Source: Bordetella ansorpii (GTDB lineage Bacteria; Pseudomonadota; Gammaproteobacteria; Burkholderiales; Burkholderiaceae_B). From it: a stretch of DNA of 64,000 nucleotides. The notes under the pieces were generated by a model. It was not told the origin of the DNA. It made no database searches and saw only the letters and a list, made by a program, of their open reading frames with translations. This document shows positions 34,056-43,333 of the stretch, in pieces. Each line of letters begins with the position of its first letter. Positions within the stretch are counted from its first letter, which is position 1. Location: NCBI RefSeq assembly GCF_900078315.1, contig NZ_FKBS01000029.1:1105425-1169424 (forward strand), written 5' to 3'. Made by a program: the position numbers and the translations under genes.

Positions 34056-35046
34056 CGCGATCCCGCCCGCTGCCGTGCGCAGGGGGACGCACGAGATCGG
34101 CATCGTGGTGTTCGATGACGTGCTGCTGCTGGACGCCACCGGCCCGGCCGACGTCTTCAGCCGCGCGAACCACCATCTGCGCCACGAGAACGAGCCCGAC
34201 CGCTACCGCATCACGGCGCTGTCCACGTTCGGCGGCGAGATCACCACGTCGTCCAGCCTGCGCCTGCAGACCGCCGCCCTGCCCTCGCCCGACATCTGCG
34301 CCTTCGACACCCTGATCGTGGCCGGAGGACCTGGCGTGATGAACGCCAAGCACGACCTGCAACTGCGGAACTGGTTGCTGGCGGTCGAGCCCCGCGTGCG
34401 GCGCGTGGGGTCCGTGTGCACCGGTGCGTACGTGCTGGCCGAGTCCGGCCTGCTGGCGGGCAGGGCCGCGACCACTCACTGGGGGCATATCGAGCGATTT
34501 GCGCAACTGTATCCGGCCGTTCGGGTCGATACCGATGCCTTGATCACGCGCGAAGAGAAGATCTTCACCGCCGCCGGCGCCTCGGCCGGCATCGACCTGG
34601 CGCTGAATCTGGTCGACGAGGATTTTGGCCGCGGGCTGGCGCTTGTGATCGCCCGTGAACTGGTGGTATTCCGCGTACGCTCGCCGGGCCAGGGCCAGCA
34701 AAGCATGGCGCTGGCCGCTTATGGCGGATCGTCGGACAGGCTCAAGCGCGCCACGGACTTCATCCTCTCGCGCCTGGAGCACGGCGTCACCGTGGAGGAC
34801 GTGGCGGAACACGTCTGCGTCGGCTCGCGGCAGTTGTCGCGCATCTTCAAGGAGACGCTGGGCCTGTCGCCGAACCAGTACATCCGCGCCGCGCAGGTGG
34901 ACCTGGCCAGGGAACTGGTGTCAGGCACCGACCAGTCGCTGGACAAGATCGCGTTGCGTTGCGGGTTCTCGGGCAGGCAGCAGATGGCGCGGGCGTTCGA
35001 GCGCAGGCTGGGAGTGGGGCCGATGGCGATACGGGGGACTGGCTGA
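34030..35046 (+). CDS. GlxA-like transcriptional regulator (DJ-1/PfpI domain fused to AraC HTH)
   Basis: About 338 residues. The N-terminal half is a DJ-1/PfpI domain (IGIVVFDDVLLLDATGPADVF, LIVAGGPGVMN, GSVCTGAYVLAESGLLAGR with the Cys elbow, FTAAGASAGIDLAL); the C-terminal half is an AraC HTH pair (VEDVAEHVCVGSRQLSRIFKETLG, ALRCGFSGRQQMARAFERR). Such fusions sense small metabolites; GbdR and CdhR are relatives. Start uncertain: ATG 34030 or 34006, both inside the 3' end of the receptor gene, implying translational coupling. It probably regulates the receptor operon. Confidence 0.86.
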   Translation: MTSASSRTDAIPPAAVRRGTHEIGIVVFDDVLLLDATGPADVFSRANHHLRHENEPDRYRITALSTFGGEITTSSSLRLQTAALPSPDICAFDTLIVAGGPGVMNAKHDLQLRNWLLAVEPRVRRVGSVCTGAYVLAESGLLAGRAATTHWGHIERFAQLYPAVRVDTDALITREEKIFTAAGASAGIDLALNLVDEDFGRGLALVIARELVVFRVRSPGQGQQSMALAAYGGSSDRLKRATDFILSRLEHGVTVEDVAEHVCVGSRQLSRIFKETLGLSPNQYIRAAQVDLARELVSGTDQSLDKIALRCGFSGRQQMARAFERRLGVGPMAIRGTG

Positions 35047-35110
35047 GACCGGCCGGCGCCATGCCGCTCGCATCGTTCGAGCGGCAGCCGCCAAGGCGAC
35101 GGCGATCGAC

Positions 35111-36055
35111 TCAGTCCGCCCTGCCCCGCCGCGTCGCGGCCACCGCGGCCAGCGTCATTCCCAGCAGGATCAGGCCCAGCCCGATCATGAAGACGAACGA
35201 CAGGGAATTCTTCAGCAGGATCACCGACGAGACGATGCCGATCAAAGGCACGCCCAAGGTCAGGTTCGACATGGCGAACGTACTGATGCGCCGGCCATAC
35301 TCGGCCGAGATGACGAAGCAGGCGGACGTGGCGACGGGCCCGGTGAAGAACAGCAGCTCCAGCAAGGGCAGGTCGAAGGCAATGGCCGTGGGCGGGCCGT
35401 CCAGCGCGAAGGCGAATGCGGCCAGCGGAATCGTGGCCAGCGACATCTGCCAGGGCGCCAACGACAGCGGCGAGGCCTGCCAGCGGTGCCGTTTCACGTG
35501 CAGGATCACCACCGACCAACTGATGGCGCCCACCAGCAGGAACGCCGACCCCATCACCATGCCCGGCGCGGACCAGTCCATTTCCCAAGGCGAGCAGATC
35601 AGCCCGATGCCCGCCAATCCCACGAACAGGGCCAGCAATTGCAGGCGCGTGGGCGTATTGCGCAGAAGCATCCAGCCGGCCAGCACCGACCAGAGCGGCG
35701 TGGTGTAGGCCAGCAGCACCGCGCGGCTGGTGTCGACGTGGGTCATGGCGATCATGCCCAGGCCCGTGAATACCATCATCTGCAGCAGCCCCATGCTGGC
35801 CACGATCGGCCAATCGGCACGCGGCGGAAAGCGCAGCAGGCCGCGCGCCGCCGTGAACACGAACAGGCATGCCGCGGCGCTGCCGAAACGAATGGTGGCC
35901 AGCCACAGCGGCGGCACCGACTCGAGCGCGATCTTGGTGGCCGGCCAGCTCAGCCCCCACAGCAGCACCATGACCGCGAGCCAGGCAGCAGTGTCGAGCT
36001 GCCCCGGCGACATACGGCGTTGGGGAATGGCAACCAGGGATTTTGAACCGGACAT
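35111..36055 (-). CDS. EamA/DMT family transporter
   Basis: A 314-residue inner-membrane protein with about ten hydrophobic segments forming two EamA repeats (AAWLAVMVLLWGLSWPATKI in the first; MVMGSAFLLVGAISWSVV opening the second). YedA/RhaT-like exporters move amino acids or small metabolites. It is divergent from an Lrp-type gene with a 133-bp AT-rich gap holding an inverted repeat, the typical arrangement of an Lrp-regulated amino acid exporter. Confidence 0.86.
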   Translation of the reverse strand: MSGSKSLVAIPQRRMSPGQLDTAAWLAVMVLLWGLSWPATKIALESVPPLWLATIRFGSAAACLFVFTAARGLLRFPPRADWPIVASMGLLQMMVFTGLGMIAMTHVDTSRAVLLAYTTPLWSVLAGWMLLRNTPTRLQLLALFVGLAGIGLICSPWEMDWSAPGMVMGSAFLLVGAISWSVVILHVKRHRWQASPLSLAPWQMSLATIPLAAFAFALDGPPTAIAFDLPLLELLFFTGPVATSACFVISAEYGRRISTFAMSNLTLGVPLIGIVSSVILLKNSLSFVFMIGLGLILLGMTLAAVAATRRGRAD

Positions 36056-36122
36056 ACACAACCAGGGCAACGGCTTCGAGGCAGAGAATCTTATCGAAGC
36101 GGCGCGGGTATATCTCTTCTAT

Positions 36123-36152
36123 TTATCCTGTAATTTCTCAATATAAGGATAA
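36123..36152. promoter_or_regulatory. inverted repeat in the eamA-lrp divergent region
   Basis: TTATCC (36123-36128) and GGATAA (36147-36152) separated by 18 bp of AT-rich DNA, the most AT-rich spot nearby. Plausible Lrp-type site; not a known exact consensus. Confidence 0.35.
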
Positions 36153-36188
36153 ACTTACCCATAAATATCAAAATATAGGTAAAACATC

Positions 36189-36683
36189 TTGAACGGCATC
36201 GAACTCGACGAAGCCAGCCTGCGCATCCTGCATGAATTGCAGAACAACGCCGAGCTGAGCAATGCGGATTTGGCCGAGCGGATCGGCCTGTCGCCGTCCC
36301 CCTGCTGGCGGCGCGTGTCCGAGCTGAAGCAGAGCGGCGTGCTGCGCGGCTCGGTGTATCTGGTGGATCCGCTGAAGCTGGGCCTGGCCGTGAACGTCTT
36401 CGTGCACGTCTCGCTCAAGCAGCAGGACAAGGACTCGCTGAACGTGTTCACGGAAGCCATCAGCCAGCGCCCCGAAGTGATGGAGTGCTACCTGATGAGC
36501 GGCGACGCCGACTTCATGCTGCGCGTGGTGATCCAGGACCTGATCAAGTACCAGACGCTGCTGATCGACTGCCTGACCCAGATTCCCGGCGTGGCCAGCA
36601 TCCGTTCCAGCTTCGCGCTGAGCCAGGTGAAATACACGACGGCGTTGCCGACGGCGCATTGTCGGGCAGTACCTACCCGCTGA
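36189..36683 (+). CDS. Lrp/AsnC family regulator, C-terminus altered
   Basis: About 150 residues of normal Lrp followed by a short foreign tail. HTH: LDEASLRILHELQNNAELSNADLAERIGLSPSPCWRRVSELKQSG; ligand domain (RAM): VNVFVHVSLKQQDKDS, VMECYLMSGDADFMLRVV, GVASIRSSFALSQVKYTTALP. Start is a TTG at 36189 with AGGT upstream; an ATG is absent. The last roughly 10 residues (after TTALP) are not family-like and arise where a DUF1993 fragment is joined. Function is probably kept. It is divergent from an EamA exporter. Confidence 0.87.
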   Translation: MNGIELDEASLRILHELQNNAELSNADLAERIGLSPSPCWRRVSELKQSGVLRGSVYLVDPLKLGLAVNVFVHVSLKQQDKDSLNVFTEAISQRPEVMECYLMSGDADFMLRVVIQDLIKYQTLLIDCLTQIPGVASIRSSFALSQVKYTTALPTAHCRAVPTR

Positions 36684-36787
36684 ACTATGGCCTGCCGCAG
36701 TTCTTCTTTCGCGTCACCACGTCATACGCCATCCTGCGCCACAACGGCGTCGAGATTGGCAAGCGCGATTACATGGGCCAGTACTGA
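36665..36787 (+). pseudogene. C-terminal fragment of a DUF1993 gene
   Basis: Plus strand, frame +1 relative to lrp: YPLNYGLPQFFFRVTTSYAI then LRHNGVEIGKRDYMG and stop, the conserved C-terminus of DUF1993 proteins (about 170 residues). The other 130 residues are missing. The junction with the 3' end of lrp shows a past deletion. Confidence 0.6.
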
Positions 36788-36870
36788 TTCCGGGCTGAGT
36801 GGACACGGGTCAACGCTGGCTGCCACAAGGCAGTCAACCTGTACCGGGCTCCTTTTCGGGCTGACAGGCC

Positions 36871-37632
36871 CTAATGCAGAATGCGTGCAAGAAATGCCTG
36901 GGTCCGCTCATGCCGGGGATTGCCGAAGAACGCATCCGGCCTGGCCGACTCCAGTATCCGGCCGCCATCCATGAACACCACCCGGTCTGCCACGTTGCGG
37001 GCAAAGCCCATCTCGTGCGTGACGCAGAGCATGGTCATGCCGTCTTCGGCCAATGACGTCATCGTATCGAGCACCTCCTTGACCATCTCCGGATCCAGCG
37101 CGGAGGTGGGCTCGTCGAACAGCATGATGCGCGGCTGCATGCACAGCGAACGCGCGATGGCCACGCGCTGCTGCTGCCCGCCGGACAACTGCCCCGGGTA
37201 CTTGCCCGCCTGATCCGGAATCCGTACCCGCGCCAGATACTGCATCGCCAGCTCGACCGCCTGCGCGTGCGCCATGCGCTTGACGTGCATCGGCGCCAGG
37301 ATGCAGTTCTCCAGCACCGTCAGGTGCGGAAAGAGGTTGAAGTGCTGGAACACCATGCCCGCCTGCGCGCGCACGCCGTCAATGGCGCGCAAGTCATCGG
37401 CAAGCTCCACCCCGTTGACCACGATGCGGCCTTGCTGATGGCGCTCCAACCGGTTGATGCACCGGATCATGGTGGACTTTCCCGAGCCCGACGGCCCGCA
37501 GATCACCAGGCGTTCGCCGGCCGCGACCTGCAGGTCGATATCGCAAAGCACCTGGAAATCGCCATACCACTTGTTCATGCCGGAAATGCTCACGGCCATC
37601 GGTGCGGCCGGGCCGCCATGCTGTTGCGTCAA
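36871..37632 (-). CDS. aapP: polar amino acid ABC transporter ATPase (AapP/GlnQ type)
   Basis: A 253-residue ATPase energising amino acid uptake. Walker [11 protein letters not shown]-loop in [15 protein letters not shown], signature [15 protein letters not shown], Walker [15 protein letters not shown], switch His in CVTHEMGF. Translation probably begins at TTG 37632, which overlaps the permease stop (TTGA) and has AAGGGGA just upstream; an ATG at 37599 is the alternative. Last gene of the importer operon. The ATPase is in a different frame from an in-frame-looking long ORF that runs into the permease region, so the two genes are not fused. Confidence 0.93.
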   Translation of the reverse strand: MTQQHGGPAAPMAVSISGMNKWYGDFQVLCDIDLQVAAGERLVICGPSGSGKSTMIRCINRLERHQQGRIVVNGVELADDLRAIDGVRAQAGMVFQHFNLFPHLTVLENCILAPMHVKRMAHAQAVELAMQYLARVRIPDQAGKYPGQLSGGQQQRVAIARSLCMQPRIMLFDEPTSALDPEMVKEVLDTMTSLAEDGMTMLCVTHEMGFARNVADRVVFMDGGRILESARPDAFFGNPRHERTQAFLARILH

Positions 37633-38723
37633 CGGAGTTCCCCTTTTTTGAAGCGCCGCTCCAACCACATCGAGTATCGCGACAGGCCGAAGCAGAGGCA
37701 GAAATAGATGGCCGCGATGAAAAGATAGGTTTCCACGTACGGCGTGGGCCAGGCCGGATCGGTCAGCGCGGCGCGGCCCGAACTGAGCAGGTCGAACAGC
37801 CCCACGATCAGCACCAGGCTGGTGTTCTTGATCATCACGATGGCAGTATTGGTCAGCGGTGCGATCACCTTGCGCATGGCCTGCGGCAACACCACCAGCC
37901 GCGTCATCTGCCACCACGACAGTCCCAGCGCACGCGAGGCCTCGATCTGCCCCGCAGGCAGGGATTGCAGGCCGCCCCGGATCACCTCGGCCAGATAGGC
38001 CGCCGAGAAAACGGTGAGCGCGATACCGGCGCGCAGCAGGCTGTCGATGGTCATGCCGGCCGGCAACATGATGGGCAGCACGATGGATGCCATGAACAGC
38101 AGGCTGATCAACGGCAGGCCGCGTATCAGTTCGATCACGCAGATGGCGATGAAACGCGCGGCCGGCAACGATCCGCGCCGCGCCAGCGCCAGCAGGGTGC
38201 CCAGGGGCATGCCGACGCCCAGCGCGCACACGGCCAGCAGCAACGTCACCGGCAGGCCGCCCCACGATGCGGTCGGCACCCGAGTCAGGCCGGCCCATCC
38301 GCCCAGCATCAGCGCCAGCGCGGCGGCCATGCCGGCCAGCCACAGCCCCACGGTGCGCAGGCGCCATTGGCGGGGATCCAGCGACACCACCACCATGGCG
38401 AGGATGAAGACGCACACCACGGCGGGCCGCCATTGTTCCCCGCGCGGGTAGATGCCGAACAGGATCTGGTTCATCTTCTCGGCCAGGAAGGCCCAGCAGG
38501 CGCCGCCAGCCTGGCGGCACATGGCGCCGGGTTCGCCGGGCCATACCGCGTTCAGCAACGACCAATCGACGAATCGGCCCAGCGCATACAGCGCCAGCCC
38601 CAATGCGACCAGGGTAGCCACACTGCTGGGCACATTGCCGAACAGGCGGTGCGCCATGCCGCTGCGGCGATCCACGGGCGCGGGCCGGGATGGCGTGGCC
38701 GAAGCCATCATGGTCGTGTTCAT
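37629..38723 (-). CDS. aapM: polar amino acid ABC transporter permease (AapM type)
   Basis: A 364-residue permease with an N-terminal extra block and about seven to eight membrane segments. The binding-protein-dependent transport signature is [27 protein letters not shown], followed by [25 protein letters not shown]. Start at 38723 overlaps the AapQ stop as ATGA, and the stop overlaps the ATPase start. The HisM-like core and long N-terminus match AapM/YhdY. Confidence 0.9.
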   Translation of the reverse strand: MNTTMMASATPSRPAPVDRRSGMAHRLFGNVPSSVATLVALGLALYALGRFVDWSLLNAVWPGEPGAMCRQAGGACWAFLAEKMNQILFGIYPRGEQWRPAVVCVFILAMVVVSLDPRQWRLRTVGLWLAGMAAALALMLGGWAGLTRVPTASWGGLPVTLLLAVCALGVGMPLGTLLALARRGSLPAARFIAICVIELIRGLPLISLLFMASIVLPIMLPAGMTIDSLLRAGIALTVFSAAYLAEVIRGGLQSLPAGQIEASRALGLSWWQMTRLVVLPQAMRKVIAPLTNTAIVMIKNTSLVLIVGLFDLLSSGRAALTDPAWPTPYVETYLFIAAIYFCLCFGLSRYSMWLERRFKKGELR

Positions 38724-39862
38724 TTGCGCTCCGTCCGCAGGATGCGCCGGTTGTAGAGATTCATGAATAGCGAAACACTCAGGCTGATGCACAGGTACAC
38801 CGCCATCAGGATGGCCAGGCCTTCGATGGCCTGCCCCGTCTGATTGATGGTGGTGGTGATCACGAACGACAGATCCGGGTAGCCGACCGCCAGCGCCAGC
38901 GTGGTGTTCTTCACGATGGACAGATACTGGCTGGTCATGGGCGGCACGATCACGCGCAGCGACTGCGGCACGATCACCTGGCGCAGCGTGGTCCAGGGCC
39001 GCAGGCCCAGCGATTGCGCGGCCTCCCATTGGCCTGGCGCCACCGCATCGATCCCGCCACGGATGATCTCGCCGGAGAACGCCGCCGAGTACAGCGTCAG
39101 GCCCACCAGCAACGCCGTGAACTCCGGCGTCAGCGCCGTGCCGCCCACGAAATTCAACCCTTTCAATTGCGGCGCGCTGGTGCTCAATGCCATGCCCCCC
39201 CATTGCCAGGCCAGCGCGCAGGCGATTACAGCGATGCCGGCGATGATGCGGCCCAGCGGCAGCGCAGGGCGGCGCTTGCGCAACGGCCGCAGAAGCAGCC
39301 AGGCCACCGCCGCCGCCAGCAGCAACCACGGCAGCGGCCACCACTGCCCATGCACCTGGAGGCTGGGAAAGAACAGCCCGCGAATCGACAGGAACACGCC
39401 CGGCAAGGGATTGAACGCGTGCCGCGGCGACGGCAGATTGATGGTGACCAGGCTATACCAGAAGAGCAGTTGCACCACCAACGGCGTGTTGCGCGTGATC
39501 TCGAGGTACAGCGTGGCGATGCCGTTGACCAGAGGATGCCGGCTGCGCCGCGCCAGGGCCAGCAGGAACCCGAGCACCGTCGATGCCGCGATCACCAGCA
39601 CCGAGATGTACAGCGTATTGGCCAGCCCCACGGCGAAGGCGCGCGCGTAGCTGTCGGTGGGCCGGTAATCGAGCAGGCTTTCCGATATCGGGAAGCGCGC
39701 GGCGTCCGCCAGGTAGCCGAAGCCGGTCGTGATGCCGCGCTGCGTCAGGTTGTAGTGGGCATTCCACGCCAGCCAGGCCAGCGTGCCGAAGAACACGCAG
39801 GCGATGAACACCTGCGCCAGCACGGACCGCGCCCGCGCGTCATACCAAAGTCGCTTGAACAT
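38720..39862 (-). CDS. aapQ: polar amino acid ABC transporter permease (AapQ type)
   Basis: A 380-residue permease. [22 protein letters not shown] begins the core; [25 protein letters not shown] is the EAA-like loop contacting the ATPase; [25 protein letters not shown] follows. The large periplasmic insert between the first segments is typical of AapQ/YhdX. It lies 24 bp from the binding protein gene, in the order J-Q-M-P. Confidence 0.9.
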   Translation of the reverse strand: MFKRLWYDARARSVLAQVFIACVFFGTLAWLAWNAHYNLTQRGITTGFGYLADAARFPISESLLDYRPTDSYARAFAVGLANTLYISVLVIAASTVLGFLLALARRSRHPLVNGIATLYLEITRNTPLVVQLLFWYSLVTINLPSPRHAFNPLPGVFLSIRGLFFPSLQVHGQWWPLPWLLLAAAVAWLLLRPLRKRRPALPLGRIIAGIAVIACALAWQWGGMALSTSAPQLKGLNFVGGTALTPEFTALLVGLTLYSAAFSGEIIRGGIDAVAPGQWEAAQSLGLRPWTTLRQVIVPQSLRVIVPPMTSQYLSIVKNTTLALAVGYPDLSFVITTTINQTGQAIEGLAILMAVYLCISLSVSLFMNLYNRRILRTERK

Positions 39863-39886
39863 GGGTCCGGCCCGCCCGCGTATCGG

Positions 39887-40966
39887 TCAGTTGAAGACGT
39901 AGGGGTACATCAGGCCGCCGTCGCGGTACAGCCGGTTCAGGCCGCGCTCCAGCTTCAGGGGGCTGTTCTTGCCGACATTGCGTTCGAACATCTCGCCGTA
40001 GTTGCCCAGCGCCTTGACGATGTTATAGGCCCAGCGCTCGTCCAGCCCCAGCGCCTTGCCGTTGCCCGGTTCGACCCCCAGGAAGCGCGCGATGCGCGGA
40101 TCCTCGGACTTGAGCATCGCGTCCACGTTGGCTTGCGTGATGCCCATGTCCTCGGCCGCGATGGGCACCTGGATCACGAACTTGACGATGTCGAACCAGC
40201 GGTCGTCGCCATGCCGCACCGCCGGCGTCAGCGCCTCGCTGTTGCCGCTGGCGGGGAAGATGACGTAGTCGTCGGGATTCTGCGCCTGCGTGGCGCGCAC
40301 CGCGGCCAGCGCCGAGGCATCGGTGATCAGCCCGTCGCATCGCCCCGTGAAGAAGGCCTGGCGCGACGCCGCCACGTTGTCGAACAGCACCGTCTTCAAG
40401 CCGAGGTTGAACTTGCGCGACAGGTCGGCCACCGTCACCTCGTTGGTCGACCCGGTCTGCACGCAGATGGTCGCCCCCTGCATGTCCTTGGTCTGGGTGA
40501 TGCCCAGCTCCTTGCGGACCATGAAGGCGTCGTACTCGTAATAGTTGGGGTACGTGAAGTTGATGCCATTGGCATCGCGCCGCAGCGTCCAGGACGTGGT
40601 GCGCGGCAGCACGTCGATCTGCCCGGTCTGCAACGCGGTCAGGCGCTGCTGGCCGGTCAGCGGCACGAAGCGCACTTTGTTGCCGTCGCCCAGCACCGCG
40701 ATGGCGATGGCCCGGCAGGTCTCCACGTCCAGTCCCTTCCAGTTGCCGTCCTTGTCGGGCGCCGAGAAACCGGTGGTGCCGTGGCCCGAGCCGCAGATCA
40801 CATAGCCCCGCGCGCGGATCTGGTCCACGGTCGGGCTGTTGCTGGACGTCTGCGCCACCGGCGATTCCACGGCGGCGGGCGCGGCGGTCTGCGCGCCCGC
40901 CAAGGCGGGCAGCACGATGGCGCCGCCCAGGACGAGCGCGCGCGAAAACGTACGGATACGAAGCAT
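39887..40966 (-). CDS. aapJ: amino acid ABC transporter substrate-binding protein (AapJ type)
   Basis: A 359-residue periplasmic receptor. Signal peptide (RALVLGGAIVLPALAGA) then PTVDQIRARGYVICG, GFSAPDKDGNWKGLDVETCRAIA, RFVPLTGQQRLTALQTGQIDVLPRTTSWT and the GRCDGLITDASAL segment, all typical of the general L-amino acid receptor family; the C-terminus GGLMYPYVF is also typical. ATG at 40966 sits behind AAGGGGAA. It follows a PLP lyase gene by 67 bp, suggesting that the transported amino acid is the lyase substrate. Confidence 0.91.
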   Translation of the reverse strand: MLRIRTFSRALVLGGAIVLPALAGAQTAAPAAVESPVAQTSSNSPTVDQIRARGYVICGSGHGTTGFSAPDKDGNWKGLDVETCRAIAIAVLGDGNKVRFVPLTGQQRLTALQTGQIDVLPRTTSWTLRRDANGINFTYPNYYEYDAFMVRKELGITQTKDMQGATICVQTGSTNEVTVADLSRKFNLGLKTVLFDNVAASRQAFFTGRCDGLITDASALAAVRATQAQNPDDYVIFPASGNSEALTPAVRHGDDRWFDIVKFVIQVPIAAEDMGITQANVDAMLKSEDPRIARFLGVEPGNGKALGLDERWAYNIVKALGNYGEMFERNVGKNSPLKLERGLNRLYRDGGLMYPYVFN

Positions 40967-41033
40967 GGCAATTCCCCTTGCGATGTGTGATCGGGCCATC
41001 GAGGCTCTTGTCGGCCGGCCCGAGGATGAATGT

Positions 41034-42182
41034 TCAGCGAGCCTGGTCGTAGGCGGCCAGGGCGCGGCTCAGGTCCGCCTTCAGTACGTCCACGCCCTCC
41101 AGGCCCACCGACAGCCGCACCACCGGCTGGTCCGTGGCGGGATGGACGCGATCGGCCTGCAACGGCGCCGGATAGTACGCGGCCAGGCTGTGCACGCCGC
41201 CCCAGCTGGCGCCAATGACGAAGTGCTCCAGCGTGTCGAAGAAACCGTTGAACGCGTGTTCGGGCGCCGGCTTCAGGATCATCGAGAACAGGCAGCCGTT
41301 GGTGCGGAAATCCCGCCGCCACAGCGCGTGGCCCGCGTCGCCTTCCAGCGGCGGATACAGCAACCGCTCGACCTGCGGTTGCGCCTGCAGCCACTGCGCG
41401 ATGTCCAGCGTGGCGGCGCTCTGCGCGCGCACCCGCAGCTCCAGCGTTTCCAGGCCGCGCAGCACCAGGAAGCAATCGTCCGGGCTGACCTGCTGGCCCA
41501 GGATGCTCTGGGTTTCACGCAGCACGGCGTACTGCTCGGCATCGTTCAGGCTGATGCTGCCCATCAGCACGTCGGAATGGCCGCTGAAGAACTTGGTGGC
41601 CGCCTCGATGCTGAAGTCCACGCCATGCGCCAGGGGCTGGAAGCCCAGCGGGCTGGCCCAGGTGTTGTCCATCATGGTCAGCACGCCGTGGCGCCGCGCC
41701 ACCTCGGCGATCGCCGGAATATCGGCCATTTCCATGGTGACGGTGCCGGGGGCTTCCATGCAGATCATGCGCGTGGTCGGGCGGATCAACGCCTCGATCT
41801 CCGCGCCGATGGCGGGGCGGTATATCTCGACGTCCACGCCCATCTGCGCCAGCCACTTCTGCGCGAAGGTCTTCAACGCGCCGTAGCAGGCCGCCGACAC
41901 CAGCAGATGGTCTCCGCCGCGCACGAATCCCATCACCACCGTCATCAGCGCCGAGGCGCCCGACGGCGTGATCACGCAATGGCGGGCGCCCTCCAGCGCC
42001 GCGATGCGCTGCTCCAGCAGACGTGCGGTGGGCGTGCCGGTGATGCCGTAGCTGTAGCCGTCGGGCTGGCGCTGCTTGCGGTTGACGAAGTCGGCCAGCG
42101 AGCCGAACACCACGGTGGACGCGCGCTGCACCGCGGGCGACAGGCTGGCGAAATCCGTATTACTTGGGCTGATAGAGTTCAT
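41034..42182 (-). CDS. Cys/Met metabolism PLP enzyme, cystathionine beta-lyase (MetC)-like
   Basis: A 382-residue fold-type I PLP enzyme that cleaves or forms C-S bonds. The PLP Lys lies in FSIEAATKFFSGHSDVLMGS; other cofactor blocks are SGASALMTVV, MMDNTWASPLGFQPL and the substrate-carboxylate Arg in VRLSVGLEGVD. The N-terminal YSYGITGTPTARLLE is MetC/MetB-like. The Trp in DNTWAS leans toward beta-lyase. It heads the operon with an amino acid importer, so its role is probably degradation of an imported sulfur amino acid (cystathionine, cystine or similar), not methionine synthesis. Confidence 0.85.
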   Translation of the reverse strand: MNSISPSNTDFASLSPAVQRASTVVFGSLADFVNRKQRQPDGYSYGITGTPTARLLEQRIAALEGARHCVITPSGASALMTVVMGFVRGGDHLLVSAACYGALKTFAQKWLAQMGVDVEIYRPAIGAEIEALIRPTTRMICMEAPGTVTMEMADIPAIAEVARRHGVLTMMDNTWASPLGFQPLAHGVDFSIEAATKFFSGHSDVLMGSISLNDAEQYAVLRETQSILGQQVSPDDCFLVLRGLETLELRVRAQSAATLDIAQWLQAQPQVERLLYPPLEGDAGHALWRRDFRTNGCLFSMILKPAPEHAFNGFFDTLEHFVIGASWGGVHSLAAYYPAPLQADRVHPATDQPVVRLSVGLEGVDVLKADLSRALAAYDQAR

Positions 42183-42292
42183 TTAATCTATTTGCGAGGC
42201 TTAAGAGGTGGGACTCGATGAAACGCAGTGTGGTCGGTCCGCCCCATTCCCTCAACAATTGAACTGACTTAGTCGATAAGCTGGGCTTATAC

Positions 42293-43204
42293 ATGGACAT
42301 GCGTGAAATCCAGGTCTTCCGTGCCGTCATGCAGGCCGGCACGACCAGCAAGGCCGCCAATCTGCTGGGCGTGTCGCAACCGGCCATCAGCCAGTCGATC
42401 CGTAAGCTGGAAGACGCCTCGGGGCTGCGCCTGTTCGAGCGGGTGCGCGGGCGGCTGGTGGCCACGCCCGAAGCGGGTGCGCTGATGGAAGAGGTGGACC
42501 GCTGCTTCGCCGGCTTCGAACTGATCGAGCACCGTATCCGCAGTCTCAAGTCCTTCGGCGTGGGCCGCCTGGCGATCGGCTCGCTGCCCGCGCTGGGCAC
42601 GGGCTTCATGCCGCGCGCGATCTCCGCGTTCGGCCTGGCCGACCGTCGGCTGCAGATGTCGTTCCAGATCATGAGTTCGCGCGAGGTGCTGCGTCAGGTG
42701 GCCGCGGGCCAACTCGACTTTGGCCTGATGGCCGATGAACTGTCGGTGGTGGGGCTGGAACACTCGGTGTTTCTGCGCACGCCTGGCGTGATCGCCATGC
42801 ACAGCCGCCATCCCCTGGCCAACAAGTCGGTGGTCGATGCGCGGGACCTGGTGGAGCATCCCTTCATTGCGCTCAACCCCGAAGACGCCAGCCGTCGCCG
42901 CCTGGAGGCGGCGCTGCAGACCGTCGACCTGAACCTGCGGCCCATGCTGGAGACGCCCTATTCGAACTCGGTCTGCGAATTCGCGCTCAATGGCGTGGGC
43001 ATCGGCATGGTGCATCCGATCATGGCGCTGGACTATCTGTCGCGAGGGCTCACGATCAAGCGGCTGTCGCTGGAGGTCAGCTTTGCCACGCTGCTGGTTT
43101 TCCGCTCTGGCACGCCGCTGTCAGGCAATGCGAAGGCGTTGCTGAAAATCATGCGGATCCAGCTTGAGAGCGACTTGAAAAAGATGCATGCGGCGCTGGG
43201 CTAG
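42293..43204 (+). CDS. LysR-type regulator divergent from beta-lyase/importer operon
   Basis: A 303-residue regulator. HTH: REIQVFRAVMQAGTTSKAANLL, SQPAISQSIRKLEDASGLRLFERVRGR. The effector half (LAIGSLPALGTGFMPRAISAF) resembles NocR/OccR-type amino acid derivative sensors. The start is ATG 42293 (a second Met follows two codons later). The 110-bp divergent gap to the lyase gene is the likely control region, although no clear T-N11-A site can be singled out. Confidence 0.89.
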   Translation: MDMREIQVFRAVMQAGTTSKAANLLGVSQPAISQSIRKLEDASGLRLFERVRGRLVATPEAGALMEEVDRCFAGFELIEHRIRSLKSFGVGRLAIGSLPALGTGFMPRAISAFGLADRRLQMSFQIMSSREVLRQVAAGQLDFGLMADELSVVGLEHSVFLRTPGVIAMHSRHPLANKSVVDARDLVEHPFIALNPEDASRRRLEAALQTVDLNLRPMLETPYSNSVCEFALNGVGIGMVHPIMALDYLSRGLTIKRLSLEVSFATLLVFRSGTPLSGNAKALLKIMRIQLESDLKKMHAALG

Positions 43205-43279
43205 GAACCGTTATCAAGACCGGAGGGCTTGCCGGGCACAGCACATCAGCGGGAAACGCTTCAGCTACGTTTCAATTGC

Positions 43280-43297
43280 GTTATGTTATAACATTAC
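43280..43297. promoter_or_regulatory. Zur-like operator upstream of the ABC/TonB operon
   Basis: GTTATGTTATAACATTAC: a perfect 12-bp palindrome ATGTTATAACAT (43283-43294) with two further paired bases on each side after one mismatch. The ATGTTATAACAT core is that of zinc uptake regulator (Zur) boxes in several proteobacterial groups; Fur boxes differ (GATAATNATTATC type). It lies 37 bp before the GTG start of the ATPase gene and overlaps plausible -10 sequences, as a repressor site would. Confidence 0.6.
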
Positions 43298-43333
43298 ATA
43301 CAATTGCCGACTTCGAACGATGAAGGATTTGTT

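Noticed and set aside
36871-38565. Single 564-codon frame seeming to fuse a permease and an ATPase
   Set aside because: Only the part up to about 37632 has ATPase motifs; the rest is an out-of-frame shadow of the permease gene, whose own frame has the transport signature and ends at 37629.
37629-39344. 571-codon minus-strand frame extending the second permease
   Set aside because: The part above 38723 is a shadow of the first permease gene; the true start overlaps its stop as ATGA.
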